Origin: Chitinispirillaceae bacterium
GTDB taxonomy: Bacteria; Fibrobacterota; Chitinivibrionia; Chitinivibrionales; Chitinispirillaceae
Direction: 5' to 3'
Length of the DNA stretch: 64,000 bases
Assembly (NCBI GenBank): GCA_016929415.1
Contig: JAFGIW010000158.1
Location: forward strand, 1-64,000
Both the position numbers and the translations under genes were made by a program. Below the pieces are notes generated by a model. The model was not told the DNA's origin and did no database searches. It saw only the letters and a program-made list of their open reading frames with translations. Of the stretch, positions 34,659 through 43,880 are shown piece by piece. Within the stretch, counting starts at the first letter, position 1; each line of letters begins with the position of its first letter.

Positions 34659-35516
34659 ATGTACAGGAGAGATCTCTGCAAAGCAGGGTTGGCGGGAATC
34701 GGCGCCATGGTTTTTTCAAGGCCTGTCAGCGCAGTGGAGAGTTTTTTAAAGGCATCCGCGAAGAAGACGTGGGCGGTGCTTTACGGTTCCCAGTGCGGAA
34801 GCACAAAAGAGTATGCGATTGCTATCAATGAAGGCCTGGGAGGAATTGCCGACGTCGTGGACATTGCAAAAACTACACCGAAGGTGAGTGATTATGAATA
34901 TTTTGTCGTCGGTGGCTGGATTAAGGGAGGAAACATACAGCCAGGCAGTATAAAAACCTTCGTAACCGGTAACAAGGAGGCGCTGAAAAGTAGAATTAAA
35001 GGCTTGTTTGTAGTGTGCGGAAATGGGGGTAAAACTACGCTTACTGCCTCAAATCAAGCATATCTTACCAATAATTTGGTAACGCCTTCAGGTGTCAGTG
35101 ATAAACCGGGGAAAGTTTTTTTGGGCAGGTCGGACCCGGCTTGTAATAATATGTCAACGACCTATGACAACGTCAAGACAGAAGACGGCGTCTCCTTCGG
35201 GCAGCAGATCCTGACCACTGCGACGGAGACAATCCAGCCGGCCCTCCCCCGGCGCTTCGAGCTGTGTCAGAACAGTCCCAATCCGTTCAATGCGATAACG
35301 ACGATCAGGTACAGCATTCCCCAGACCACCGATGTGGTGTTGACCATCTGCGCGCTCAACGGCCGGAGAATGGCTACGCTGTTCTCGGGACTTCAGGCGG
35401 CGGGCACGTATGAAATGACATGGGATGGAAGCAAGCTCGCACCCGGCTATTACCTCTATCAGCTGGAAGCGGGAGGCTTCAGGCAGATCCGGACGGCGAG
35501 GCGGATCGGCCGCTGA
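34659..35516 (+). CDS. Exported flavodoxin-domain protein with type IX-like sorting tail
   Basis: A 285-residue protein that joins a flavodoxin to an export tail. The N-terminus has twin arginines before a hydrophobic stretch (YRRDLCKAGLAGIGAMVFS), like a Tat signal, which would let the folded FMN protein cross the membrane. Residues 37-180 are flavodoxin-like with the FMN phosphate loop YGSQCGSTKEYA and FVVCGNGGKTTLTA. Residues 197-285 (FELCQNSPNPFNAITTIRYS, LAPGYYLYQLEAGGF) are a Por-secretion-type tail. GGAGG lies before the ATG. Flavodoxins are normally cytoplasmic. A role in extracellular electron transfer is inferred from its cytochrome neighbours. Confidence 0.82.
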   Translation: MYRRDLCKAGLAGIGAMVFSRPVSAVESFLKASAKKTWAVLYGSQCGSTKEYAIAINEGLGGIADVVDIAKTTPKVSDYEYFVVGGWIKGGNIQPGSIKTFVTGNKEALKSRIKGLFVVCGNGGKTTLTASNQAYLTNNLVTPSGVSDKPGKVFLGRSDPACNNMSTTYDNVKTEDGVSFGQQILTTATETIQPALPRRFELCQNSPNPFNAITTIRYSIPQTTDVVLTICALNGRRMATLFSGLQAAGTYEMTWDGSKLAPGYYLYQLEAGGFRQIRTARRIGR

Positions 35517-35859
35517 AAGAGGGGGGAGCCGGTTCCCGTTGATCCGCCGAAGGCAATAGCATTGTCGTCCGCTTCACAACACGGGGACGCGGCGCTCTTT
35601 TCAATGTACGGCTTCAGGGGGTATCACCGCCGTCGTTCACGCAGAGTATCCGCATTGCGGTTTTTCCGCTGCCGGTCACTGTTCCCGCGATAATCCATTG
35701 ACCGCCGGGCAGCGGCCGGAGAGCATTGCCGCAGGCGCCCGATTCCTTTAAAAGGTATTAATTCATTAATTGTGGGGCACACAAGCCGTCACATATTACA
35801 TTCAACGTCCCGAACCTTGTTGTTTTTGCCGTCCCCAAGTAACTATTTTGAGCCGGTGT
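35517..35859. other. Intergenic region with a decayed coding fragment
   Basis: These 340 bases hold the minus-strand remnant listed at 35614-35757 and otherwise show no gene. No clear promoter for the acyltransferase gene is visible. Confidence 0.5.
35614..35757 (-). pseudogene. Remnant of a propeller-repeat protein end
   Basis: A 47-codon open stretch on the minus strand reads ...LRPLPGGQWIIAGTV..TAMRILCVNDGGDTP and stops. GGQWIIAGTVTGSGKTAMRI has the pattern of the propeller repeats in the lipoprotein at 59-2260 (DGGFVITG...LIKTDAEGN). It has no start codon or ribosome site, so it is probably the end of a lost gene. Confidence 0.35.
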
Positions 35860-37065
35860 ATGAAGATGTTATTTAAAATTCAGCAATGGATTGTGTGGAA
35901 TTGCCTGACACGACCCTTTTTCGTGGGATTGCTTCTGGCCCCGAAGTATCATTTCTCCCGCACTCACGAATCCCGGCCGTTTCCCAGGCCTCCCTTCCTT
36001 GTTGTCAGTAATCACGGCACTTTTTTCGATCCGTGGATTATCGGCGCATACAGTCGATACCCGTTCGGTTTCATGGCCAACGACGACGGTTTCCGCAGTA
36101 ATCCGGTTACACGATGGTACCTTCACAGTATCGGCGCTTTTCCAAAGCGTAAAGGAGCATCGGACTATCGTGCCATGAAGAGAACCGTCGAGCTGATCAG
36201 GAGCGGCAAGCCGGTCTGCATCTTTCCGGAGGGACAGACGACCTGGGACGGCGAGACGCAGCTGCTCTACGGCGGAATCGAAAAACTGATCAAACGGCTC
36301 GAATGCCCGCTGGTTACCGTGCACCTGCAGGGCAATTTTCTGACCAAACCGTGGTGGGCGAAAACCGTTCGCAAAGGAAAAATCCGCGTAACCTTTACCG
36401 TCCATACTCCTGAAAGCATCAGGCGGCAGACCGACCGCGAACTCCTGGCCACCATTCAACGATCCATTTATCAGAACGACATCAAGGACCCGCAGAACCT
36501 CGCCACCCCTTTCAGCGGCACCGACCTCGCCGCCGGGCTGGAACGGCTCGTGTGGATCTGCATGCAGTGCGGCGCCGAAGACACCCTTTCGACAAGCGGC
36601 AACAGCGTCTCCTGCAGCGCGTGCAACCATTCCTGGAAGATCGACGCTCACTGCCGCCTCATCGCGTTACAGCCCGGTACGGCCTGCTGCGGCGACCTCA
36701 AGGACTGGGTCGAGCTGCATAAAGCGCGAGTAAAGGAAAACATAGGCGGACGGCCGGAACCGATCACCGGGAGCGACAATGTCGTACTGCAGCGGGAGAA
36801 TGCCCGCGGCGGTTTTACCGACAGCGACCGGGGCCGGTTGACGCTGACGGCAACGGCCCTGCGGTTCCGGGGCGCCGACTCAACAATCGTCTGGCCGCTG
36901 GCCGAAATCGACGATTACGTGATTCAGAAAAAAGACATCTTCGAATTCCGCCACTCTACAATGTATGTGCGGTTTGTCTTCTCAGGAAAAAGCCCGATGA
37001 AATGGATCTTTTACCTGCGGTACTGTAAAGGATTCGAGGAGTGTGAGAAGCAGGGGCATTTATAG
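35860..37065 (+). CDS. PlsC-like acyltransferase with C-terminal zinc ribbon
   Basis: A 401-residue membrane-associated acyltransferase of the 1-acyl-glycerol-3-phosphate acyltransferase family. The catalytic NHGTFFD motif (NHX4D, His52 and Asp57) and FPEGQTTWDG (122-131) are intact, along with KRKGASDY. The C-terminal half is unusual: a CxxC-CxxC zinc ribbon (Cys234, 237, 252, 255) and then a beta-rich PH-like region (LTLTATALRFRGADSTIVWP). Start is ATG at 35860 or 35866. The family builds phosphatidic acid; the ribbon and the extra domain suggest a special substrate or partner. Confidence 0.82.
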   Translation: MKMLFKIQQWIVWNCLTRPFFVGLLLAPKYHFSRTHESRPFPRPPFLVVSNHGTFFDPWIIGAYSRYPFGFMANDDGFRSNPVTRWYLHSIGAFPKRKGASDYRAMKRTVELIRSGKPVCIFPEGQTTWDGETQLLYGGIEKLIKRLECPLVTVHLQGNFLTKPWWAKTVRKGKIRVTFTVHTPESIRRQTDRELLATIQRSIYQNDIKDPQNLATPFSGTDLAAGLERLVWICMQCGAEDTLSTSGNSVSCSACNHSWKIDAHCRLIALQPGTACCGDLKDWVELHKARVKENIGGRPEPITGSDNVVLQRENARGGFTDSDRGRLTLTATALRFRGADSTIVWPLAEIDDYVIQKKDIFEFRHSTMYVRFVFSGKSPMKWIFYLRYCKGFEECEKQGHL

Positions 37066-37142
37066 GGAATTGTTCCGTTCATCCATTTCCGTTCGGTGGA
37101 GATTGAGTGAAAGGAGGTGCCCTCGCTGCCTCCCGGAGAGTA

Positions 37143-40100
37143 TCAGTCGGAAATCGTGCCGCATGTTTTCATCTGCCGGTACAAACGTTCCACCTGCAGG
37201 CAAAACGCCTCGACGCGCGCCTCCAGGATCTGCGGAAACGGATTTCCGTCGGTTTCAACCGACAGAAAGGGAAGTGTCGTTACATTTTCCGGAAACTGCA
37301 GGTGCGGATGGTTTCCATTTTCAAATGAGCGTTTCATCTCCATGGTCGACTCGACCGACAGTATCGCCTCGATCACCCGTGTGGGCATGCAGGCGAAAGG
37401 TCCTATCGAAATGACGCCGTGGCTTGAGTGGAGAATTTCCTTGAAAAAACCGCCGACGGCGAGGATCGATTCCCCCCTGAACTGCACATCGAAGAACCGT
37501 TTTCCGTATGAGAGTATGTGTTCGATGTCAATCAATTCATAGTCGACAAGCCCCGAACGCGCCAGGATCCCCTTGATCCTTTTTTCATACCGTTTCTGAA
37601 GAATCTGCTTGACGGCAAACTGGAGGCGCGATTTCACCGTGAAGTCGGGCTGGTAAATGCCGAGCTGTATTATGTAATCGACGTATCGAAGCCACTCGAA
37701 GAAATGCGATTTTTTGACGACGATGCCCTTTTTGACAAGATGTTTGATCACATCGCGGCACGAAAACTCATCGCGGCGTACAAAAATTTCTCCCATGAGC
37801 GATACTTTTTTGGCCGACGCGAGCGGTTGCCTCAATTCGATTTTCGACAGAGTCTCCGCAACATCATCGAGGACGCCGTAAAGTGTGCGCGTACTGCCTG
37901 ATCGGAACACGCCGCCGATTTTACGCCACTGCGCCTCCAGGACCGCCGAGGCCGATTCGCGGTCGACGGCAAGCGCATCGAGGGCGTTCTTAATGTCGTC
38001 GATGACATCCGAGACGATGAAAGACTTCAGGATCGAGAGCCGGTTCGCGGGGCTGAAGGCGTCGTGCATATACCCCTTTTCCGCCGTGAGACTGAAAATG
38101 CAGACGTTTTCCAGACGCCGCCGCCTGATGAGATTATTCAGGAACACCCGGTATTGCGGGAACCGGCAATTACCTGGTGTAAAAGGCATGAAGTACGCCA
38201 GCAGTTCTTCCTTATCGGTGCGGTGGGCGAGATATTTCAACAGCCCTCCCGTGGTGAGCAGCAGCGGCAAACACTCCTTACAGCTTGCATGGGCGCGCCC
38301 GAGCTTGAGTGCTTCGTAATCGTATATCGGCACGGCCGTCGAGCGGACGCCAAGCCCCTCCATCGACAAAGCGAGCGCCTCGCTGGCGAACCGTCCCATC
38401 GATGGAACAAGCAGGTGAACCCGCTTGTCGCGCATGCTGTACCGTTTTCCGTCCGAGGCAATATACCCGGGTACCCGCGTATCGAACACGATGCGCGACC
38501 GAACGAACGGATGTTCGATGTCGTCCCTCCGGCCTATTCCGCGGTAACGATTGACAATATCGAGAAACGCCTCGATGCGCGTGTTGACACCGGCGTCGGC
38601 GGTGTGGCTGTCGAGTTCAAGCGTCAGCGACGGTTTGGTTTTCATGATCGAACGGAAGTACCCTACCAGAAACGAGTCCGGTCCGCAACTGAAATTGGTG
38701 ATCCAGGCGCCGAAGAGCTGCGGATGATTCTTTACATATGAAGCAGCTTTCATGAGCTGCTGCCCGATGGCCCAGCACATATCGCCGTCACACGGTTCTC
38801 CGTCGGCCGGTAACATGTCCCAGGGAACGATCGTTACGCCGCGCGAGGCGAATTTGGCGGGAATCCCCATGTTGGCCTCATGGGCGAAGGCGTTATACGG
38901 CCGGCCGAAGAGCACGATCGCGAAGCTCGCGGGGTCCTTCTCCAGTTCGGGGAGAAATTCGCTTCCCTGTTGCCGCAGCCGGCGCATGAAATCATTCTGC
39001 CGGCCGACCGCCTGCCGATAGGCGTCGAGCGATTGCCGGCGCGACATGCCGAGCGCCGTCCCCACGGCGATAAACGGGCCGCTCTGCGATTCGAGCCCTC
39101 CGGAGAAATCGATGAGCGGAGAGAGCAGCCGCTTCGGGTCGATGCGGTCTTTGAAAGCGCTTTTGCAGTAGTACGCCTCGCTCTGCAGCAGCACGCAGGT
39201 GCACTGGTGCTGCTTTGCCTTGCTGACGCTGTTCTCGACCGACAGCCCCATGATTTTCGGCAGGAAGAGGTAGTCGGGCCGTTTCTCTTTCAGTAAATGA
39301 AGAAGCGCTCCGTGAGCGATCTCCCCGGGATAGCAGAACGATGAGCGGCGGCGTTTGATGCCCTCAGGATCGACCTTGTCGGAGAGTACCGGCGTCACGC
39401 CGAGCGCGGTGAAAAAACGGTGGTAAAGGGGAAAGAAGGTGTTGACCAGGAACGAACGCGGAATGCCGATCGTGGGGGACGATCCGCCGGGATGCGCAGT
39501 CGTGTCGTCGGCCTCAAATACCATGGTCTGGCGCTTATTGACGTAATCAAACAGGCTCCGGTTGAATTCCGCCTGGTGGATGAGGTTGTAATACCGGTTG
39601 CACGCTCCGCCGAAGGGATACTTTTTTTCATTGATGTGCACCATGTTGATTTCGCATCCACGGTCGCACCCCTCCGGACCGCCGCGGCATATGAACCGTT
39701 TTCCGTACACGATCTCCCGGGCGGCGAGTTCCGCAAGGTCGAAACGTCGTTCGGCGACGCTTCCTTCCTCGATGCGGTGTTTGAGCTCCACCGCCACGCC
39801 GAAAGCGCCGATAAGCCCCGGATCGGGCGGAACGACGATCCGCCGTTCCACCAGATTGGCCATTGCCATGGGAACGGCGCGGTTGTAACAGACGCCGCCC
39901 TGCATGAATATCTTATTTCCGATCGGCCGCTGCCCCTTGACACGGTTGACATAATTCATGCAGATCGAATAGACCAGCCCGGCCACGATGTCCTTCCGGC
40001 CGATCCCCTCGTGGGTTGCGATCTTGATGTCGGAACTGATGAACGCCGCGCACTGATCGTTGAAATTAGGCGGCGCCTTACCCTCCAGTGCGGTCTTTTC

Positions 40101-41459
40101 GATGTCCCGGTACCCGATCCCCAGGCTCTCCTGCGCCGACTCCTCAAGAAAAGAGCCGGTACCGGCGCTGCATGCCTCGTTCATCGCGTAATCGGAAGGG
40201 ACCGCATTGGTCAGATGGGTGAATTTGGCATCCTGGCCGCCGATCTCGAAGATGGTATCGACCTCCGGATCGTACCATGCCGCGCCCGTCGCGTGGGCGA
40301 TGATTTCATTGATGACGGCGTCGGTCGATGCGTGCAGACCGGCGATCTGCCTTCCCGACCCGGTCGTGGCAAGCCCCGTGATCTCGATTGACGAAGGTAA
40401 TTGACGCTGCAATGCCTGGTAGCATTCGCGCGATGCGTGCACCGGATCTCCGTTGGTCCGCAGGTAGACCGATGCCAGCACTGCGCAGTCGTCTTTCCTG
40501 ATCACTACCGCTTTGGTGGTCGTTGAACCGACGTCAAGCCCGAGAAGACATCTGTCGCCGGGTCGCGGCGTCTCACTGTTTGTCTTCTTGAACGAAACCA
40601 GGTGCGCCCCTTTCTCGATTGGCGGGAGAAACATGAAGGAGGAACGTTCATCTTTGAAGATATTGTCCAGACGGATGCTTGCACCGCATTTGTTTTTGAG
40701 GGCGTAGCAGGCGGCGCCCAGAGCTTCGAACACATCGGCATGCGCCGGCACTGTCACCGTACCCAGCCGTTCACGCAAATACCCCATAACCACCAGATTG
40801 TTCGTCACACCTCCCACCGCAAGAACAACCGGTCGTTCAACCTTCTCAAGAAGATCCATCACCTTGTCAGCCATCATCATGCAGAGACCGGATGCAACTC
40901 TCCCGATCGGTATCCCCTTATTCAAGGCATGGGTGCAGTCGCTTTTACAAAACACCGAACAACGCCCGCTGACGCGATACCCGTCGCCGCCGCCGGCCTT
41001 TGCTACCGCTTCCTGGGCAGTGATATTCATTCTTCGTAATTGCTGGAGGAAAAATTCACCCGTACCCGAAGCGCATTTGTTTCCCGTTTCGACGGAACCG
41101 ATCAATCCGTCGGGAGTAAGGAGATAGACGATAAAACTTTCTGCACCGAGGCTGGCTACTGCCGTGTAACCGCCGTGCGAAGGATCCTCAGCGTGTAAAT
41201 AATCAAGCGCTGCTTCAATCGCTTCGGGTTCGGTAATCGAAAATCCCCGAATAACCTCTCTGAACTTTCTCCCGGTGAGTGCGACATGATCATAGGTTTC
41301 GATTGCGCACTCTTTCAGCAGGTCGCCGACAACGGCGCGGGGATTACTCTCATGATTACGGACAAGCTTTCTGCCGACGGAAATGACGCCTTCACGTTCG
41401 ACAAGCTCGACGGTCTTGATATTCGAAGCTCCCAGGCAGATACCGAGCGAACGGGTCAT
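37143..41459 (-). CDS. Large BadF/BadG/HgdC-type acyl-CoA dehydratase activase
   Basis: A 1438-residue protein of the 2-hydroxyacyl-CoA dehydratase activator superfamily. It has two ASKHA ATPase domains in tandem: one at about 1-255 (ICLGASNIKTVEL, NKCASGTGEFFLQQL) and one at about 307-570 (LLGLDVGSTTTKAVVI, NEACSAGTGSFLEESAQ), each with the cysteine that helps hold the shared [4Fe-4S] cluster. The rest is DUF2229-like and HgdB-like (IGIPRSFLVNTFFPLYHRFF, VLFGRPYNAFAHEANMGIP, NFSCGPDSFLVGYF). No separate dehydratase subunit gene is nearby. The role of these long forms is poorly known; an ATP-driven low-potential electron step is likely. Confidence 0.88.
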   Translation of the reverse strand: MTRSLGICLGASNIKTVELVEREGVISVGRKLVRNHESNPRAVVGDLLKECAIETYDHVALTGRKFREVIRGFSITEPEAIEAALDYLHAEDPSHGGYTAVASLGAESFIVYLLTPDGLIGSVETGNKCASGTGEFFLQQLRRMNITAQEAVAKAGGGDGYRVSGRCSVFCKSDCTHALNKGIPIGRVASGLCMMMADKVMDLLEKVERPVVLAVGGVTNNLVVMGYLRERLGTVTVPAHADVFEALGAACYALKNKCGASIRLDNIFKDERSSFMFLPPIEKGAHLVSFKKTNSETPRPGDRCLLGLDVGSTTTKAVVIRKDDCAVLASVYLRTNGDPVHASRECYQALQRQLPSSIEITGLATTGSGRQIAGLHASTDAVINEIIAHATGAAWYDPEVDTIFEIGGQDAKFTHLTNAVPSDYAMNEACSAGTGSFLEESAQESLGIGYRDIEKTALEGKAPPNFNDQCAAFISSDIKIATHEGIGRKDIVAGLVYSICMNYVNRVKGQRPIGNKIFMQGGVCYNRAVPMAMANLVERRIVVPPDPGLIGAFGVAVELKHRIEEGSVAERRFDLAELAAREIVYGKRFICRGGPEGCDRGCEINMVHINEKKYPFGGACNRYYNLIHQAEFNRSLFDYVNKRQTMVFEADDTTAHPGGSSPTIGIPRSFLVNTFFPLYHRFFTALGVTPVLSDKVDPEGIKRRRSSFCYPGEIAHGALLHLLKEKRPDYLFLPKIMGLSVENSVSKAKQHQCTCVLLQSEAYYCKSAFKDRIDPKRLLSPLIDFSGGLESQSGPFIAVGTALGMSRRQSLDAYRQAVGRQNDFMRRLRQQGSEFLPELEKDPASFAIVLFGRPYNAFAHEANMGIPAKFASRGVTIVPWDMLPADGEPCDGDMCWAIGQQLMKAASYVKNHPQLFGAWITNFSCGPDSFLVGYFRSIMKTKPSLTLELDSHTADAGVNTRIEAFLDIVNRYRGIGRRDDIEHPFVRSRIVFDTRVPGYIASDGKRYSMRDKRVHLLVPSMGRFASEALALSMEGLGVRSTAVPIYDYEALKLGRAHASCKECLPLLLTTGGLLKYLAHRTDKEELLAYFMPFTPGNCRFPQYRVFLNNLIRRRRLENVCIFSLTAEKGYMHDAFSPANRLSILKSFIVSDVIDDIKNALDALAVDRESASAVLEAQWRKIGGVFRSGSTRTLYGVLDDVAETLSKIELRQPLASAKKVSLMGEIFVRRDEFSCRDVIKHLVKKGIVVKKSHFFEWLRYVDYIIQLGIYQPDFTVKSRLQFAVKQILQKRYEKRIKGILARSGLVDYELIDIEHILSYGKRFFDVQFRGESILAVGGFFKEILHSSHGVISIGPFACMPTRVIEAILSVESTMEMKRSFENGNHPHLQFPENVTTLPFLSVETDGNPFPQILEARVEAFCLQVERLYRQMKTCGTISD

Positions 41460-41550
41460 AGCGACAGAGCCACCTTTCCACTTTCCCGGAAAAACGTCAT
41501 TTGAGGCGTTTGGAAAAATAGTAAATGCACCATTGACTGCTCTTTAAATC

Positions 41551-42585
41551 TCATGATCGATCACCCGCCACCCGTTCCTCCCCGATATCAGCACACCTGA
41601 AATGACCTTCCGGGCATTGTTTATGTCCGTGAGAGCCGCAGGGCCGGCAGGGAAGCGCCTCTTTCGTCTCGACAACACGCCCATTGTCGCCAAGCGGTCC
41701 GAAACCGAACGCCGGAATCGTTGAACAGAACACCGCGGTCACCGGCGCGCCGACCGCCGACGCGATGTGGAGCGGCGCCGAGTCGTTGACATAGTTCATG
41801 CGGGCTTTTGTGATGAGTGCGGCCGACCGCAGGAACGTGAGCGTTCCGGCGCGGTTTTCGACCTTCGGATGGCGGGAATGCTCCCTGATCCATTCGCAGG
41901 CCTCACGGTCGGGCGCACCGCCGATCAGGCAGACGGTAATCGCCGGATCAAGCAGGTCGATCACCTTCACCCATTTTTCGGGCGGATACTGTTTTGTAAA
42001 CCAGACCGACGTGGGGGCGACGGTGACGTACGGTCCGTCGATGGTCACCCCTTCGAAATCCTCCTGCGAGGGATAGAGACGCGGCATACTGCGTCCGGTC
42101 CCGGGTACGATGCCGGTCAGGAGCTTCAGGAAAAGGTCTACTTCGTGGGTAAGGCCCGCCGCGGGATTGATGGCGTAAGGGCAGCGGCGGGTGAAGAACC
42201 GGGAGAGCGGACTCGTGGAGAATCCGATCGTTTCGCGCGCTCCGGAGAGCAGGGTGATAAGCGCCATGGTATGATGCCGGTGAAGGTTAATGCAGAAATC
42301 GTAATGTTTCCGGCGGATTTTTATCAAAAGCGGCCAGAATTGCCGATATGTACCCTTATGTTTATCCCACACGTACAGGCTTCTGAGGTGGGGGTGGTGA
42401 TCGAAGAGCCCCTCATTTCCTTTACGCACCATCAGATCGATCACCGGGTGGGGAAAGGAGGCTTTAAGCTTCTCGATGACCGCCGTGGCGAGAATCGTGT
42501 CCCCGGTAAAGGCGGTCTGGATCAGGAGGAAGCGGGAGGGGGAGGTGTGGGTATCATCAACAGGCATTGGGTTTTTTCCCGCCAT
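41551..42585 (-). CDS. GT9-family glycosyltransferase (heptosyltransferase-like)
   Basis: A 344-residue GT-B enzyme of family 9. RFLLIQTAFTGDTILATAVI at the start, VDLFLKLLTG, VAPTSVWFTKQYPPEKWVKV and the donor site YVNDSAPLHIASAVGAPVTAV are the heptosyltransferase layout. It probably adds a sugar to the lipopolysaccharide core, though other GT9 acceptors are possible. It lies 91 bases downstream of nothing on its own strand; its own promoter must be in the divergent region before the UbiA operon. Confidence 0.87.
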   Translation of the reverse strand: MAGKNPMPVDDTHTSPSRFLLIQTAFTGDTILATAVIEKLKASFPHPVIDLMVRKGNEGLFDHHPHLRSLYVWDKHKGTYRQFWPLLIKIRRKHYDFCINLHRHHTMALITLLSGARETIGFSTSPLSRFFTRRCPYAINPAAGLTHEVDLFLKLLTGIVPGTGRSMPRLYPSQEDFEGVTIDGPYVTVAPTSVWFTKQYPPEKWVKVIDLLDPAITVCLIGGAPDREACEWIREHSRHPKVENRAGTLTFLRSAALITKARMNYVNDSAPLHIASAVGAPVTAVFCSTIPAFGFGPLGDNGRVVETKEALPCRPCGSHGHKQCPEGHFRCADIGEERVAGDRS

Positions 42586-42895
42586 TGATATTCAACACAG
42601 AGTGCACAGCGAACGCAGCGTCAGAATGGAATGCTTTCATCCCCGTAAAAATAGTATTTCCGTCGCCGCGGGGGAGCCGGTTAATCGTTTCCGCCGCGCT
42701 CGTATGGCTCCACGAAGGTTTCCACGATAGCGCTCCTGCACCAGGCGACCGTGATCGGTTTATCGAGCGTCGGTTCAGAGAGCTGAAAAAAGATGTCATC
42801 CATACTTAAACAGTTGAGTTGAAATTATATTACAGTCTGGCCGTCTCTAGCTTCAAGACGGCGTTTCGAATGATAGAATTACTGCAGGAGAGTGT
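42586..42895. other. Divergent promoter region of the lipid-like operon
   Basis: About 310 bases between the GT9 gene (minus) and the UbiA gene (plus). A 40-codon minus-strand frame (42681-42803) has no ribosome site and is not called. No clear sigma-70 boxes were found. Confidence 0.45.
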
Positions 42896-43879
42896 ATGAG
42901 TCATTTCCTAAAAGCATACATTCGCTCGATGCGTCTGTATTACTCATTCATTACCGGCATCGCAGGCTGGCTCGGTGTCGCCTACTATGAGTATCTTGCC
43001 ACGGTATCACCGGAACATACGACTGAGGTCGCTCCTCCACCGGAAAAAAAGCTCATCATTTTATCACTGCTTTTTTTGAGCTGGGGCATCAATCAGATCA
43101 TCAACGACTTTCTTGGTCTTAAAGAGGACCGGGTGAATGCACCGCACCGTCCGATGGTGACCGGTGAACTCAATCCACATGGGGCATTGCTGCTTTCCGG
43201 GCTGTTATTAGCTGTGAGCGCATTGGTTACGTGGTTATATCTGGAACCGATTGCGCTCATTTTTCTAGTTGCCGGGGTACTGCTGAACATCATTTACGAA
43301 TATGCGAAGGGATACGGCATTCTGGGAAATGTCGTATTCGGGTTAATGATTATGATGGCGCCGCTTTTCGGCGGTTATGCAGCGGGACCCACGGCCGGTA
43401 CCGTACTCATACCGCATCGTATCTCCGTATTGCTGCTGGTCTGGCTGATCAATGGACTCATGACCTTCTATACCTATTTCAAGGATTATTCCGGGGATAA
43501 GGCTGCAGGGAAAAAGACGGTGGTGGTGAAATATGGTATCGAGAAAAGCCGGATTCTCGCTGTTACCTCTGCGTTTCTGCCAACAATGCTCTTTTTATTC
43601 CTCCGCATTACCCGTCTGCACACCACACCGCTTAACAATACCTTCCTGATTCTTGCCGGGCTTACCGTTTTTCTGCAAGTCTGGACCGGCATGCTCTATT
43701 TCAAAAATCCGAAAGGGATTAAAACCTACGCATCGCTTGAGACCAATTTCAGGGCGTGTGCCTGCGGGCAGGCGACGCTGATCGCAATCTTCAATCCGGA
43801 TGTTGCCCTGTGGCTCTTTATTTTTTCGTATATATTCGTCGGGTTTCTCTTTGACCTGCACGGCAATCCCCGTAGTTGA
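42896..43879 (+). CDS. UbiA-family prenyltransferase
   Basis: A 327-residue membrane protein with about eight helices. The first Asp-rich motif NQIINDFLGLKEDRVNAPH (Asn67-Asp71, Asp78) and the second around 195 (YFKDYSGDKAAGKKT) bind Mg-prenyl diphosphate. The family transfers a prenyl chain to an aromatic ring, a glycerol phosphate or a sugar. The acceptor cannot be told. CAGGAGAG lies before the ATG. It is the first gene of a run of ten that overlap or nearly touch, so its product probably contributes to the same pathway. Confidence 0.87.
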   Translation: MSHFLKAYIRSMRLYYSFITGIAGWLGVAYYEYLATVSPEHTTEVAPPPEKKLIILSLLFLSWGINQIINDFLGLKEDRVNAPHRPMVTGELNPHGALLLSGLLLAVSALVTWLYLEPIALIFLVAGVLLNIIYEYAKGYGILGNVVFGLMIMMAPLFGGYAAGPTAGTVLIPHRISVLLLVWLINGLMTFYTYFKDYSGDKAAGKKTVVVKYGIEKSRILAVTSAFLPTMLFLFLRITRLHTTPLNNTFLILAGLTVFLQVWTGMLYFKNPKGIKTYASLETNFRACACGQATLIAIFNPDVALWLFIFSYIFVGFLFDLHGNPRS

Positions 43880-43880
43880 T

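Noticed and set aside
42681-42803. 40-codon minus-strand gene upstream of the GT9 gene
   Set aside because: No ribosome site before its ATG and no recognisable family; it lies in the divergent promoter region.
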